Shown piece after piece: positions 26,691-36,217 of a DNA stretch of 64,000 nucleotides. The stretch is from Oxalobacteraceae bacterium UBA6018 (GTDB lineage Bacteria > Pseudomonadota > Gammaproteobacteria > Burkholderiales > Burkholderiaceae_D), in assembly GCA_002428015.1 (NCBI GenBank), contig DIZW01000055.1:55352-119351 (forward strand), given 5' to 3'. Made by a program: the position numbers and the translations under genes. The notes beneath the pieces are model-generated. The model saw only the letters and a program-made list of their open reading frames with translations, was not told the DNA's origin and made no database searches. Each line of letters begins with the position of its first letter. The stretch's first letter is position 1.

Positions 26691-28358
26691 TTGCCAGGTT
26701 TGCTATATACCGCCACACCAGCGCTGGTCATGGCCCTGCTCAACGGGTGCGGCGGCGCCGGGCCGGCAGCGGCGACGCCGCCCTCCGCGTCCGCTTCGGC
26801 AAGCGCGTCCAGCGCCGCCGATGTGCTGGCGGCGCCGCGCGGCGTCACGTTGCAGCCGCTCAACGCCAGCGAATCAATCCTCGAATGGATCGGCAGCAGC
26901 GGCGACGAGACCGGTTTCATGGTCGAGCGCCGCGTCGCTGGCGGCGCCTGGAGCGTCCGCGCCGTCACCGCCGCCAACGCCACCTGGTACCGCGACGGCG
27001 GCCTGGCCGCCGACAGCGGCGTCGAGTACCGGGTATCGGCGCTGCGTCCGTCCGGCTCCCCCGTGGCAGTGGCCGCGCCCGCGCTGCGCATGCCGTCCGC
27101 CGCCGTCCAGACCATCTTCTACGTCGACGCCGCGCTGGGCGCGGACGAGGGGCCCGGCACCGAAGGGCGGCCGTGGAAGACCCTGCAAAAGGCCGCCGAC
27201 ACGCTCAGGCCGGGCCAGACCGTGCTGGTGCGCGCCGGCCTGTACACCGGCAGCGCCGCGGCCGTGCTGCGCATCGCCACCTCGGGCGCGCCAGGCGCAT
27301 GGATCACCTACCGCGCCTTCCCTGGCGAGCGGCCCAAGATCAAGACCACGATCGGCCAGAACTGGAACGGCATCGCGATCACCAACGCCTCGTATATCGT
27401 GATCGACGGCTTCGAGATCGAGGGCCACGTCAAGCAGGTCGACCTGGCGCGCGCGCTGGCCGAAATGCGTACCCCGAGCGCGTATTCGAGCGGCAACGCG
27501 ATCTCCCTGGAAAACCGCGATCCGGCCAAGCCAGTCGCCCACCACATCGTGGTGCGCAACAATTACATGCACGACCATGGGCTGGGCGGCTTCGCCGCCA
27601 TGGGCGGTGACTACCTCACGGTCGAGAACAACCGCATCTACAACGTCGGGGCGACCTCGTCCTACGGTGGCTCCGGCATTTCGCTGCTTCAGCCGCGTCC
27701 GCTCGACGCCAACATGACCGACTACAAGATCATCGTGCGCGGCAACGTCAGCGCCGACAACAGCAACCTGGTGCCATGCGGCTGCTACGCCTACCAGGCC
27801 CCCACCGATGGCAACGGCATCATCTTCGACCTGTGGAAAAGCACCGCTTACACGGGGCGGGCGCTGGTGGCCAACAACATCATCTTCAACAACGGCGGGC
27901 GCGGCATCCACCTGTTCCACGGTTCGCCCGGGGCTGCCATCGACGTGGTGTTCAATACGGTGCTGCGCAACTCGACCATCGAGGCCACCGGCGAAGGCAA
28001 AATCAGCCTGGTCGACGCCCACAACGTGCGCGTGATGAACAACATCCTGGTGGCGCGCGCCGATCGCCCCTTGAACACCAGCTCGCCAGACTCGACCAAC
28101 ATCGTGTTCCGCAACAATTTGCTGTACGGCGGCAACCGGTTCACCGGCGATGCCGGCGCCAACCGCCGCCTCGCGGACGACCAGTTCGCCGCGCTGTTCG
28201 CGGCCGGCAGCGGCCTGGACGGCATGCGCCTGGGGCCGGCCAGCGCGGCCATCGACGCGGCCGACAACGCCGCCCTGCCCCTGCCAGAGACCGACTTCCT
28301 GCTGGCGCCGCGGGTACAGGGCGGCGCGGCCGATATCGGCGCGATCGAGCGCCAGTAG
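26691..28358 (+). CDS. Lipoprotein with FN3 module and right-handed beta-helix (paralogue of the 1876-3840 gene)
   Basis: Translation starts at TTG 26691, six bases behind CGGGAG. No ATG gives the export signal. The short leader ends in LLNGCGGAG, a lipobox, so the protein is probably lipid-anchored. One FN3-like module (about 45-140, ending VEYRVSALRPSG) precedes the beta-helix, which opens FYVDAALGADEGPGTEGRPWKTL. It shares many stretches with the 1876-3840 product (WITYRAFPGE, GRALVANNIIFNNGGRGIH, ADIGAIE). Total length is 555 residues. A pectin- or hemicellulose-active surface lyase or hydrolase is inferred. TonB receptor 2 follows 155 bp downstream on the same strand, possibly co-transcribed. 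Confidence 0.78.
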   Translation: MPGLLYTATPALVMALLNGCGGAGPAAATPPSASASASASSAADVLAAPRGVTLQPLNASESILEWIGSSGDETGFMVERRVAGGAWSVRAVTAANATWYRDGGLAADSGVEYRVSALRPSGSPVAVAAPALRMPSAAVQTIFYVDAALGADEGPGTEGRPWKTLQKAADTLRPGQTVLVRAGLYTGSAAAVLRIATSGAPGAWITYRAFPGERPKIKTTIGQNWNGIAITNASYIVIDGFEIEGHVKQVDLARALAEMRTPSAYSSGNAISLENRDPAKPVAHHIVVRNNYMHDHGLGGFAAMGGDYLTVENNRIYNVGATSSYGGSGISLLQPRPLDANMTDYKIIVRGNVSADNSNLVPCGCYAYQAPTDGNGIIFDLWKSTAYTGRALVANNIIFNNGGRGIHLFHGSPGAAIDVVFNTVLRNSTIEATGEGKISLVDAHNVRVMNNILVARADRPLNTSSPDSTNIVFRNNLLYGGNRFTGDAGANRRLADDQFAALFAAGSGLDGMRLGPASAAIDAADNAALPLPETDFLLAPRVQGGAADIGAIERQ

Positions 28359-28378
28359 GCAAACCATCCCGGTTGTGT

Positions 28379-28408
28379 AGCACCTGTTGCATGACCAGGC
28401 AGCACCTG
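28379..28408 (+). promoter_or_regulatory. Direct repeat AGCACCTG upstream of TonB receptor 2
   Basis: AGCACCTG occurs at 28379-28386 and 28401-28408 (22-bp pitch, about two helical turns). In addition GTTGCAT (28386-28392) and ATGCAAC (28431-28437) form an inverted pair. They lie 75-135 bp before the receptor start. A regulator site is possible, but no other copy was found in the window. Confidence 0.3.
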
Positions 28409-28513
28409 CATTGTTATCATTTAAATAACTATGCAACCGAGACGGCACGGCGCCGCCACACGATGGCAGGGTCGGCACGTCGACTTACCAATGACAATAA
28501 TACGGAGAACACA

Positions 28514-31500
28514 ATGATGAAGTTTAGAAAGACCGCGATTGCCATGGGCGTCGCCCAGATCGCCATGATGGCGAACGGCAGCGTTTGGGCGCAAGCCGGC
28601 ACGCCAGCGGGCGACGGCACCCAGGTCGTGGTGGTGGCCGGCCAGCGTGCGGCCTTGCAGTCGGCCCAGAAAATCAAGCAGAACGCCGACGAGATCGTCG
28701 ATTCGATCGTCGCCGACGACATCGGCAAGTTGCCGGAGCGCTCGGTGACGGAGGTGATGCAGCGCATCGTCGGTGTCACCATCGACCGCACCATGGCGGG
28801 CGACCCAAACCACTTCTTCATCGAAGGCACCGGCGTGGCCATCCGCGGCCTGCCGTACGTGCTGGCCAACCTGAACGGACGCGAATCGTTTTCCGCCAAC
28901 GGCGGGCGCTCGCTCAGCTTCGAGGACGTGCCTCCCGAGCTGATGGCCGGCGTGGACGTGTACAAGAATCCCTCGGCCGAACTGAGCGAGGGCGGCATCA
29001 GCGGCCTGGTCAACCTGCGCACCGCCATGCCGTTCGACTACAAAGGCTTCAAGGGCGCGCTGTCGGCCCAGACTACGTATTCAACGCTCAAGAAAGGCAA
29101 GGCATCGCCGACCGAATCGGCACTGCTGTCGGACCGCTGGAAAACCGCCATCGGCGACGTCGGCGTGCTGATCGACCTGTCGCGCTCGGAAAGCGGCTCG
29201 CGCACCGATGCACTGCAGGTGGATCCTTACTATCCGCGCACCGACCTCCAACTGGGCAAGACCTTGTGGGTGCCGCGCAGCGTCGAATGGCGCCGCACCG
29301 ACTTCGACCGCATCCGCAGCGGCCAGTACGGCGCCCTGCAATGGCGCCCGAACAGCACCATCACGACGGCGCTGACGTACTTCCGCTCCAACTACAAGAT
29401 GACCTGGCACGAGCACGCGCTGGTCGGCCAGGAAGCGGCGCCCTACGACATCAATGTCGGCGACGGCGTCTACGGCGCCGATGGCGCGCTGATCAGCGGC
29501 GTGTTGACCAACCCGAAGCACGGCGGCATCAACTTCACCGCCGACGGCCGCGTGGCCGACAGCGAGTCGACCACCAGCGACACCGCATTCAACCTGATGT
29601 GGCACTTGGCCCCGCAATGGACCATGCGCGTCGATGCGCAGCGGGTACGCGCGAGCACCTGGCGCTTCGATTCGACCGTCTCGACCGGCCTGTTTCTGAA
29701 CAAGGAGTCGCTCGACCTGAGCGGCGGCATGCCGGTATTGAATTTCGACCAGGGCGAGATCGACCGCCTGGCGCAGCAATCGAGCTACTACTGGGCCTCG
29801 ATGATGGAGCACAAGGACGCAGGAACGGCCGGCTCCAAGGCGCTTAAGCTCGACATGGCCTACGACTTCGACGACCCGGTTCTGCGCGACCTGCGCTTCG
29901 GCGTGCGTTCCACCAACCGCGACGCGACGACCCGCAACTCCAACCCGAGCTACCACTGGGCGGCCATCACGGCGCCATGGCAGCTCGGTTACAACATCTC
30001 GAAGCTGGCCAACCTGGCCGATCCGCGCTTCCAGAACGATGCCGCGGTCGAGCCGTTCAATAACTTCTTCAACGGCAATGTCAACGTGCCCGGCGTGGTG
30101 TTCGCCGGCGAAGGCCTGCTGCGCGGTTATCCCAACAGCTACGCCAAGCTGGGAACCTATCATGACATCCTGTGCGCCGAGCAGAAAGCCGCCCAGGGCT
30201 GGGGTTCCTGCCCGGCTTGGGCGCCGGCCAGCTTCGGCACCGACCCTGCCGAGCTGAACAGCCAGACCGAGAAAAACCGGGCCGCCTATGCCCAGCTGCG
30301 CTTCGGCTTCGACAAGCTCGACTACCCGATCGACGGTTCGCTCGGTCTGCGCTATGTCAGGACCAACGCCAACGCCGACGGCTATACCGTGTTCACGCCC
30401 AACCTGCCGAAGTTCCCGACCGGCAGCCAGATCAGCGGCGTGGCCATTCCGGTGTTTAACGGTTTCTCGAAAGCCAACACTTTCGAGCACGATTACCACA
30501 ACTGGCTGCCATCGCTGAATCTGCGCATGAAAGCCGGCGAGACGCTGCAATTCCGCCTGGCCCTGGCCCAGGCCATCGCCCGGCCGAGCTTCAGCCAGAT
30601 GCAGGGTTACACTTCGCTGTCGGAAAAGGTCATCTCAACGACCAACACCGCCACCAAGTCCGTCAACGTCAGCAACGTCGTGCTGGCCGGCACCGCCAGC
30701 GGCGAGCCCCTGCTCAACCCGACCAAGTCCAACCAGGCCGACCTGACGGCCGAATGGTATCCGTCCCCCGGCAGCTCGCTGACCTTGACGTCGTTCTATA
30801 AGAAGCTCAAGGACATCGTCATCAACCAGACCACCAACTACGCGCTCAACGGCGTAGACGGCAACTCGTACAACTTCCAGGTCACCGCGCCGGTCAACGG
30901 CGCGCGCGGCACCGTCAAGGGCCTCGAATTGGCCGGCCAGACCTACCTCGACAAGCTGCCCTGGTTCCGCGACCTGCCGTCGTTGCTGAGTGGCTTTGGT
31001 GTGCAGGGCAGCCTGACCACGGTGAGCAGCACGCGCGAGCTGTACCATCCGGTATTTTCGGCCTACTGCCCGGCCGGCGGCGGCTCCGGCGCGGACAACC
31101 TGAACTACAAGCTCAACGGTTGCGATACCGACGGGCGTAGCTTCAACGGCTTGCCGCTGGTGGGCATCTCGCGCAATACCGTCAACCTGGCGCTGCTGTA
31201 CGATCATGGTCCGCTGTCGGCACGGCTGGCCTACAACTGGCGCTCGCGCTACATGCAGGCGGTCCAGACCACCGGCACCAATGGCCCGGACGGAACCGAC
31301 ACCAACCCGGCCAGCCCGACCCTGGGCGCGCGCACCGTCTCGTACGGCTTGCCGATCTGGAGCGAGGGCTACGGGCAACTGGACGGCTCGCTGTTCTACA
31401 AGTTCAGCGAGAACCTCTCGCTCGGCCTGGAAGCGCAAAACCTGACCAATGCCACGTACAAGCAGACCATGCAGCAGCACATCGGCGACATGGGCCACAC

Positions 31501-31552
31501 GTGGTACACCACCGGTCCGCGTTACACGGCACAGATGCGTTACACGTTCTAA
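28514..31552 (+). CDS. TonB-dependent outer-membrane receptor (TIGR01782 type, copy 2)
   Basis: ATG 28514 has an ACGGAGAACACA ribosome site; the larger upstream frame is shadow of the beta-helix gene. The 1012-residue protein has a signal peptide (MMKFRKTAIAMGVAQIAMMANGSVWA). Its plug carries VVVVAGQRAALQSAQKIKQ, DDIGKLPERSVTEVMQRIVGV and RGLPYVLANLNGRESF, and the barrel ends in TAQMRYTF with a terminal Phe as usual. It would import oligosaccharides across the outer membrane with TonB energy. It is followed by a strong hairpin. Receptor 1 and this one differ in plug sequence, suggesting different ligands. Confidence 0.9.
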   Translation: MMKFRKTAIAMGVAQIAMMANGSVWAQAGTPAGDGTQVVVVAGQRAALQSAQKIKQNADEIVDSIVADDIGKLPERSVTEVMQRIVGVTIDRTMAGDPNHFFIEGTGVAIRGLPYVLANLNGRESFSANGGRSLSFEDVPPELMAGVDVYKNPSAELSEGGISGLVNLRTAMPFDYKGFKGALSAQTTYSTLKKGKASPTESALLSDRWKTAIGDVGVLIDLSRSESGSRTDALQVDPYYPRTDLQLGKTLWVPRSVEWRRTDFDRIRSGQYGALQWRPNSTITTALTYFRSNYKMTWHEHALVGQEAAPYDINVGDGVYGADGALISGVLTNPKHGGINFTADGRVADSESTTSDTAFNLMWHLAPQWTMRVDAQRVRASTWRFDSTVSTGLFLNKESLDLSGGMPVLNFDQGEIDRLAQQSSYYWASMMEHKDAGTAGSKALKLDMAYDFDDPVLRDLRFGVRSTNRDATTRNSNPSYHWAAITAPWQLGYNISKLANLADPRFQNDAAVEPFNNFFNGNVNVPGVVFAGEGLLRGYPNSYAKLGTYHDILCAEQKAAQGWGSCPAWAPASFGTDPAELNSQTEKNRAAYAQLRFGFDKLDYPIDGSLGLRYVRTNANADGYTVFTPNLPKFPTGSQISGVAIPVFNGFSKANTFEHDYHNWLPSLNLRMKAGETLQFRLALAQAIARPSFSQMQGYTSLSEKVISTTNTATKSVNVSNVVLAGTASGEPLLNPTKSNQADLTAEWYPSPGSSLTLTSFYKKLKDIVINQTTNYALNGVDGNSYNFQVTAPVNGARGTVKGLELAGQTYLDKLPWFRDLPSLLSGFGVQGSLTTVSSTRELYHPVFSAYCPAGGGSGADNLNYKLNGCDTDGRSFNGLPLVGISRNTVNLALLYDHGPLSARLAYNWRSRYMQAVQTTGTNGPDGTDTNPASPTLGARTVSYGLPIWSEGYGQLDGSLFYKFSENLSLGLEAQNLTNATYKQTMQQHIGDMGHTWYTTGPRYTAQMRYTF

Positions 31553-31558
31553 GCGGGG

Positions 31559-31594
31559 GGCGACGTGCGGCGCACCGTCGCACCGCACGTCGCC
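31559..31594 (+). terminator. Hairpin after TonB receptor 2
   Basis: GGCGACGTGCGG (31559-31570) and CCGCACGTCGCC (31583-31594) form a perfect 12-bp stem with a 12-base loop, starting 7 bp after the stop. There is no T-run, so Rho or the structure alone may act. The following 31595-31941 shows no gene that I can support. Confidence 0.55.
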
Positions 31595-31941
31595 TGCTGC
31601 AAGCAAGCACCCGCCCCCTCGTGCCGTGGCCGTGCGCCCGTCCCACCGGCGCGCGTCCGGCCCCCAAGCGCCTTCCCCCACCAGCCCTGCACCGCCCCCG
31701 CCGCCCGGCGAAGGGGCGCGCACCGACGCGTCGCGCAGGCGCGAAATACCCTTCGACGGTCAACATAACCGTCATACCAACTCGTCCGATGCCCGCTTGC
31801 GCGGCCGTTTCACCGTGTCGCGACGGGACGGCCAAGCGTACTGCCAAGTGCGGCAACATGCACCACCTTCAATTATTCTATCGAAAGGACCATCGCGACG
31901 CCGGCCGTCTACGATTCCACCACGCTCGACGGCAGCATGGC

Positions 31942-32135
31942 CGCCAAGCGCCGCATTGGCTGCGGCGACGGCCTACGGACCGATTCGGCAGGTGGCTCGC
32001 GAGCATAAGAAGGACCAACTCGATGAGCCGATCGCTGCGCACGCCGTGGCGCTCGATGTTGCTCTCGTCACCAATAAGGAACGCGATTTCGTCGCCTATC
32101 CACGGCTCGGGATCGAAAGCTGGCTCAACGGATAG
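31942..32135 (+). pseudogene. VapC-type PIN-domain toxin remnant
   Basis: The end of the frame reads ATAYGPIRQ, then DEPIAAHAVALDVALVTNKERDF and YPRLGIESWLNG. This matches the C-terminal third of VapC ribonuclease toxins (IAAHA, LVTNN-ExEF, GLxVENWL pattern). The N-terminal two thirds, with the first acidic residues of the PIN site, are absent in this frame, and no VapB antitoxin is visible. It is best read as a degraded toxin gene stranded between the receptor and the reductase. Confidence 0.65.
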
Positions 32136-32237
32136 GAAAAGTGCGAGGTGCGCACGGGTGCGCCGCGTTCCACCGCGCCGCTCCATGTGCCACCCCGCCG
32201 ACAACGGGGAGGGCGCACCATGCCATGGCGCGGCACA

Positions 32238-33305
32238 TCATGGGGCAGGCAGCCGTAGTTGTCCGCTGTCGATCAACTGCTGGAACATCGCGCGGATCGC
32301 GCCCTCGATCGGGCGGTAGCTCATGCCCAGTTCATCGACGCTCTTGCTATTGTCGGCCTTCCAGGGCAGTCCGACGTTGTGTCCGACGAAGCGGCGCGTG
32401 GTGCTCCAGTCGGCCAGCGGGGCGGCAAGCCAGACCAGCCATTTCGGCAGCACGCGCCCGGGCAGCGGGTAACGCCCGAAGGCGGGCCGCAGCGCGTCGG
32501 CCAGCGCGAGCAGGGAACTGCTGTGGCCTGAAACGATGTACCGCCCATGCGCCGCAGGGGTAAAGGCGGCCCGCACGTGGGCGTCGGCGACGTCGCGCAC
32601 ATCGACGACCCCGAACGCAAGCGCCGGAACGCCGGCCTTGAACTTGCCGTTCCCAAGCTGGCGCACCAGGTTGACACTGGCCGATGTGGCGTGCGGATTG
32701 ATGGCGGGCCCGATCACCAGGCTGGGATTGATGACGACCAGGTCCCAGCGGCGCGACGCGCGCGCCAACGACCACGCCGCGCGTTCCGACATCGTCTTGG
32801 AATAGGAGTAAGGCAGATGATCGAGCGACGAGCTGGCGTTCCAGTGGAACTCGGTGAAGTACCCGTCGGCCGTTTCGGCGAGATCGGCGTTGTCCCCGTA
32901 AATCGCCGCGCAGCTGCTGGTCAATACGACCCGAGTCACGGTGCTGGTACGGTCGGCCGTGTTCAATACATTGCGCGTGCCGGCCTCGGCCGGATCGAGC
33001 AAGTTGGCGCGCGGGTCGTCCACGTCGAGGATATGCGGCGAAGCGGTGTGAAACACGACGCAGCATCCCTGCATCGCGTGCGCGTAGGAGCCGTCGGCCA
33101 GCAGATCGGTCTTGAAGTAGCGAATCGTGCCCGGCAGGCGCGCCGCCATATCGTTCAGGTGACGGATCTTGGCGCCGTCGTCCGGGTCGCGTACTGCGGC
33201 GTGTACGGTAATGCCCAGCGCGAGCAGATCGTGGATTATCCACCCCGCCACATAGCCGGTGGCGCCCGTCACCAGCACGGTTGAATTCCTATCGATCTTT
33301 AGCAT
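32238..33305 (-). CDS. NAD(P)-dependent epimerase/dehydratase-family reductase
   Basis: The 355-residue cytoplasmic protein belongs to the extended short-chain dehydrogenases resembling dihydroflavonol-4-reductase/aldehyde reductase. It has the nucleotide-binding GATGYVAG at residues 14-21, a downstream VVFHTASP loop, VVLTSSCAAIYGD and the catalytic YSYSK. It may reduce an aldehyde or a sugar derivative. It has no visible link to the glycosidases and lies between two gene relics, so it could be an unrelated insertion. No close same-strand partner is present. The stretch 33306-33510 upstream shows nothing further. Confidence 0.85.
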   Translation of the reverse strand: MLKIDRNSTVLVTGATGYVAGWIIHDLLALGITVHAAVRDPDDGAKIRHLNDMAARLPGTIRYFKTDLLADGSYAHAMQGCCVVFHTASPHILDVDDPRANLLDPAEAGTRNVLNTADRTSTVTRVVLTSSCAAIYGDNADLAETADGYFTEFHWNASSSLDHLPYSYSKTMSERAAWSLARASRRWDLVVINPSLVIGPAINPHATSASVNLVRQLGNGKFKAGVPALAFGVVDVRDVADAHVRAAFTPAAHGRYIVSGHSSSLLALADALRPAFGRYPLPGRVLPKWLVWLAAPLADWSTTRRFVGHNVGLPWKADNSKSVDELGMSYRPIEGAIRAMFQQLIDSGQLRLPAP

Positions 33306-33510
33306 CGAATCACATTGACTTTGTTGGGTTATGGATGAACCGCCCCGCTGGCCGACCTCGACGCCCTATGCCAACGTGCCGTGTCCAGTGCCGTCGGCGT
33401 TGGATGGGCGCCGCGCACGCACCAGGCCAAGGCATGGAAGCGCTTCCCGGCGCGGCGTGGCTGGCCCCTGTCATATGCCTAACCGCCTGGAATGACGATT
33501 AAGGAAAGCT

Positions 33511-34060
33511 TCAAAATCGCTTGAAATCCATACCGACTATCCATGCCAGCTGACGAATTGATGAGGTCGGGGTGCCCGCAAAGGTGACATCGGCGTTGTG
33601 AAGCGCGTCCAACGCACCGATCCGCCCGCCGATGGCGGCAAGGCGCAAACCACGCACCTTGCGCACAGTCAGCCGGTATTTCAGGCGGTTCACCCGTCGG
33701 CGTTGTCCGCCACATTGCCGCCGATGGCGCAGACGAACCGCGAGCAGGGACCGGGGGCGTAAAACAGCTCGCGCGGGCTGCCGCCTGCTCGATTGCCAGG
33801 TTGCGCACGCCCGGCTCCACCACCGCGATGCGCGCCGACGAATCGGGGCGTTCGATGCGGTCCAGGCGCGCGTTCAATACCGCCTGCACCTTCCCTTCGG
33901 GACGCGGCGCGGTGACCGCCATCGGCTGCCGGCGAAGCGCGGTCAGGCCGTCGCCTTCATACGCGGCAGCCTGCTCGGGCGCGCGGCCCAGGTAGTCCGG
34001 CGACAGCACCGCTGCCAGTGCGGCGGCGCAGCGCGCCTTGGGTTCGGCGTACAAGTTCAT
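33511..34060 (-). pseudogene. Remnant of a FAD-linked oxidase (glycolate oxidase GlcD type)
   Basis: From ATG 34060 the frame reads RAPEQAAAYEGDGLTALRRQPMAVTAPRPEGKVQAVLNA. It then jumps to RLDRIERPDSSARIAVVEPGVRNLAI and SAPSAAMWRTTPTGE, all in the order of GlcD. The FAD-binding glycine-rich segment between them is deleted. After about 33700 the homology (NRLKYRLTVRKVRGLRLAAIGG) continues in another frame. So it carries at least one internal deletion and one frameshift, and the C-terminal half is missing. It lies directly behind the GH5 gene. Confidence 0.75.
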
Positions 34061-34065
34061 CCCTT

Positions 34066-35286
34066 TCAGGCCTTGGCGCGATAGTCCATGTGGGCGCCCA
34101 GCCACTGCCAGGTCGCTTCGTCGGTGCGCTCGGTTGGCGGCGCGGCCGGGGCTTTGGACGGCAGCACCACCGGCTTGCCGCGCCAGCGCTCGACCAGTCG
34201 GCGGAAAGCGCGCCCTTGCGGTTTTATCCGATTGGCGTTGTCGATCAGGCCAAGTCCATATTCGAACGGGTGAAATTCATAGCTGCGCGACACATCATGG
34301 CTGGACCACCAGGTAAACCAGCTCACCCCTTCGGCGACCGCCGCTTCCAGCGCGATGTCCATGTAGCGCGGAATGTCGGCTTCCGGCATCTCGACCGAAC
34401 AGACGCCGAACTCCTGGATCCAGACCGGTTTGCGGGCATCCCCGGCATGGCTGCGCACCAGCGCGGCCATGGCTGCCGCCAGATGGGTGTACGGCTTGTC
34501 CAGCGGTCCACCGAGCTTGCCGGCGCCGGTCCAGAACGGCCAGCAGTGCAGCGCCACGATGGACTGGGTCTCGATCAGCGCTTCGCGGCTGAAGGTGTCG
34601 GCCTTGAACCAGGGGCCGTTGTCGACCCCGTTGACGTGGACCTTGCCGGGCGCCAGCGCATGCATCTGGCCGAACACCCGGCGCATCCAGGCGTCGCCGT
34701 CGCGGGTCGGGGCGTTCCAGTTGCAATTGATCTCGTTGCCGATGTCAAAGCCGAGGAAGTTCGGGTGGCGCCGCATGCGCGCAGCTAGCGCCTGCAGGTA
34801 CAAACCCTGGGCCGCCGCCCACTTGTCGGAGGTATAGAACGGCTCGGCGTCGAGGAAATTCGGGTTGAAGTGAAAGCCGCTCAGCCAGCCGGTGTAAATG
34901 CAGGGCATGACGTCCAGTCCCGCGGCTGCGGCGGCCTGCATCAGCTGGTCGAAGCGGTCCAGGTGGGCGCCGCTCATGGCGGTGGGATTGGGCTGGAACC
35001 ACGGCCACACCACCATCACGCGCAAGTGGTCGATACCCAGTTCGGCCATGCGCCCCATGTCGGCGCGGATGTCGGCCAGATGCCAGTCGTTGTAGCAATA
35101 GTACCAGTTCTTCGACGGCACGTAGTTCAGTCCGAAGCGGTGGTGCAGCAGGCTCGGGTTATGCCCGCGCCAGGCAGGCGCGGCCAGCACATCGGACGCC
35201 TTTGCGCCGCCCAGCATGGCGGCGGCGGCCAGCGAACCTGCCTTGAGAAAGCCGCGTCGGGCCGGGTCGTTGTCGCGTGGGTCCAT
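34066..35286 (-). CDS. Tat-exported GH5-type (clan GH-A) glycoside hydrolase
   Basis: ATG 35286 gives a twin-arginine leader (RRGFLKAGSLAAAAMLGG) and 406 residues. The mature part is a TIM barrel with the clan GH-A pair: acid/base Glu185 in IGNEINCNW and nucleophile Glu292 in WIQEFGVCS. It resembles GH5 cellulase/mannanase-like proteins, and its linkage to mannose genes favours beta-mannan. The upstream frame to 35511 belongs to the kinase shadow. It is the last intact gene of the permease-isomerase-kinase operon, 17 bp after the kinase stop. Confidence 0.82.
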   Translation of the reverse strand: MDPRDNDPARRGFLKAGSLAAAAMLGGAKASDVLAAPAWRGHNPSLLHHRFGLNYVPSKNWYYCYNDWHLADIRADMGRMAELGIDHLRVMVVWPWFQPNPTAMSGAHLDRFDQLMQAAAAAGLDVMPCIYTGWLSGFHFNPNFLDAEPFYTSDKWAAAQGLYLQALAARMRRHPNFLGFDIGNEINCNWNAPTRDGDAWMRRVFGQMHALAPGKVHVNGVDNGPWFKADTFSREALIETQSIVALHCWPFWTGAGKLGGPLDKPYTHLAAAMAALVRSHAGDARKPVWIQEFGVCSVEMPEADIPRYMDIALEAAVAEGVSWFTWWSSHDVSRSYEFHPFEYGLGLIDNANRIKPQGRAFRRLVERWRGKPVVLPSKAPAAPPTERTDEATWQWLGAHMDYRAKA

Positions 35287-35303
35287 CGTATCTATCCAAT
35301 CAG

Positions 35304-36215
35304 TCAGAGCAAACGCACGACGGCGTCGAGCGTGGGTGGCGTGGCGCCAGCGGCGCAGCAGGCCGCCGCGCCGGCTGCGATGGCGAAATGCAGGTGCGCC
35401 GGCGGCGCCAGGTGCTGGCGGTAGGTCAGGCTGTAGGCCAGGCCGGCGATGCTTGCGTCGCCCGCGCCGACAGTATCGACCACCGTGATCGGCGGCGCCC
35501 CGGCCTGCCACTGCGCTTCGCCCACATGCAGCGAGGCCCCGGCTTCACCGCGCGTATAGAGCACGGTCGCCTGTCGGTTCCAGCTGCGCAGCGTGTCGAA
35601 GGAACTGGCGATATCGGTGCTGCGGAACAGCCCCACCAGGTCCTCGTCGGAGACCTTGATGACATCGGCCAGCTCGGTCATGCGGCGCAGGATCGGATCG
35701 TAGGCGCGCGTCATCAGGTTGCGGTAGTTGGGGTCGTAGCTGATGCGCACCCCGCGCTCGCGCAGCCGGCCGGCCAGCGCCACCAGCCGGCTTGCCAGTG
35801 GTTCGCGCGCGAGGCTGATGCCGCCGAAGTGTACCCAGCGCACCTTGTCCATCCAGCCTTGCGGCAGCGCCAGCGGATCGAACTGCAGGTCGGCACTGTC
35901 GCTGCCGATGAAAAAATAGTCCGGCGGACTGGTTTGGTGCACCACCGCCAGCAAGGGACTGGCGTTGTTGCGCTGCAGGAAACGCAGGTCCAGGCCGGCG
36001 TCCTCGCTCGCGCGCCACAGCGTGCGCCCGAAAACGTCGCGGCTGATGGCGCCGGCGAACGCGCTCGGCGCGCCAAGCGCCGCCATGGCGCGCGCCACGT
36101 TCCAGGTCGAGCCGCCGGCGACAGCGCGCCAAGCCGCGCCGTCCGGGGCGTCGACGATCATGTCGGTGAGGGCCTCGCCGGCGGCGACGAATTCAGGAAA
36201 GATCGCGTCTGCCAT
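35304..36215 (-). CDS. PfkB-family carbohydrate kinase, probable fructokinase
   Basis: This 303-residue protein begins FVAAGEALTDMIV and has AGGSTWNVARAMAALG and the catalytic VDTVGAGDAS motif (base Asp253), as in bacterial fructokinases. Its start lies two bases after the isomerase stop. With an AGE-type isomerase making fructose from mannose, phosphorylation to fructose-6-phosphate would complete entry into glycolysis. The alternative is 2-keto-3-deoxygluconate kinase, a related PfkB branch; the operon context favours fructose. Confidence 0.85.
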   Translation of the reverse strand: MADAIFPEFVAAGEALTDMIVDAPDGAAWRAVAGGSTWNVARAMAALGAPSAFAGAISRDVFGRTLWRASEDAGLDLRFLQRNNASPLLAVVHQTSPPDYFFIGSDSADLQFDPLALPQGWMDKVRWVHFGGISLAREPLASRLVALAGRLRERGVRISYDPNYRNLMTRAYDPILRRMTELADVIKVSDEDLVGLFRSTDIASSFDTLRSWNRQATVLYTRGEAGASLHVGEAQWQAGAPPITVVDTVGAGDASIAGLAYSLTYRQHLAPPAHLHFAIAAGAAACCAAGATPPTLDAVVRLL

Positions 36216-36217
36216 GA

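Noticed and set aside
31501..32319. 272-codon plus-strand open frame after TonB receptor 2
   Set aside because: It begins inside the receptor gene, has no ribosome site or family feature, and crosses the VapC relic in the wrong frame.
33479..34105. Intact 208-residue novel protein
   Set aside because: It is a mosaic of GlcD segments with a deletion and then an out-of-frame tail, so a relic.
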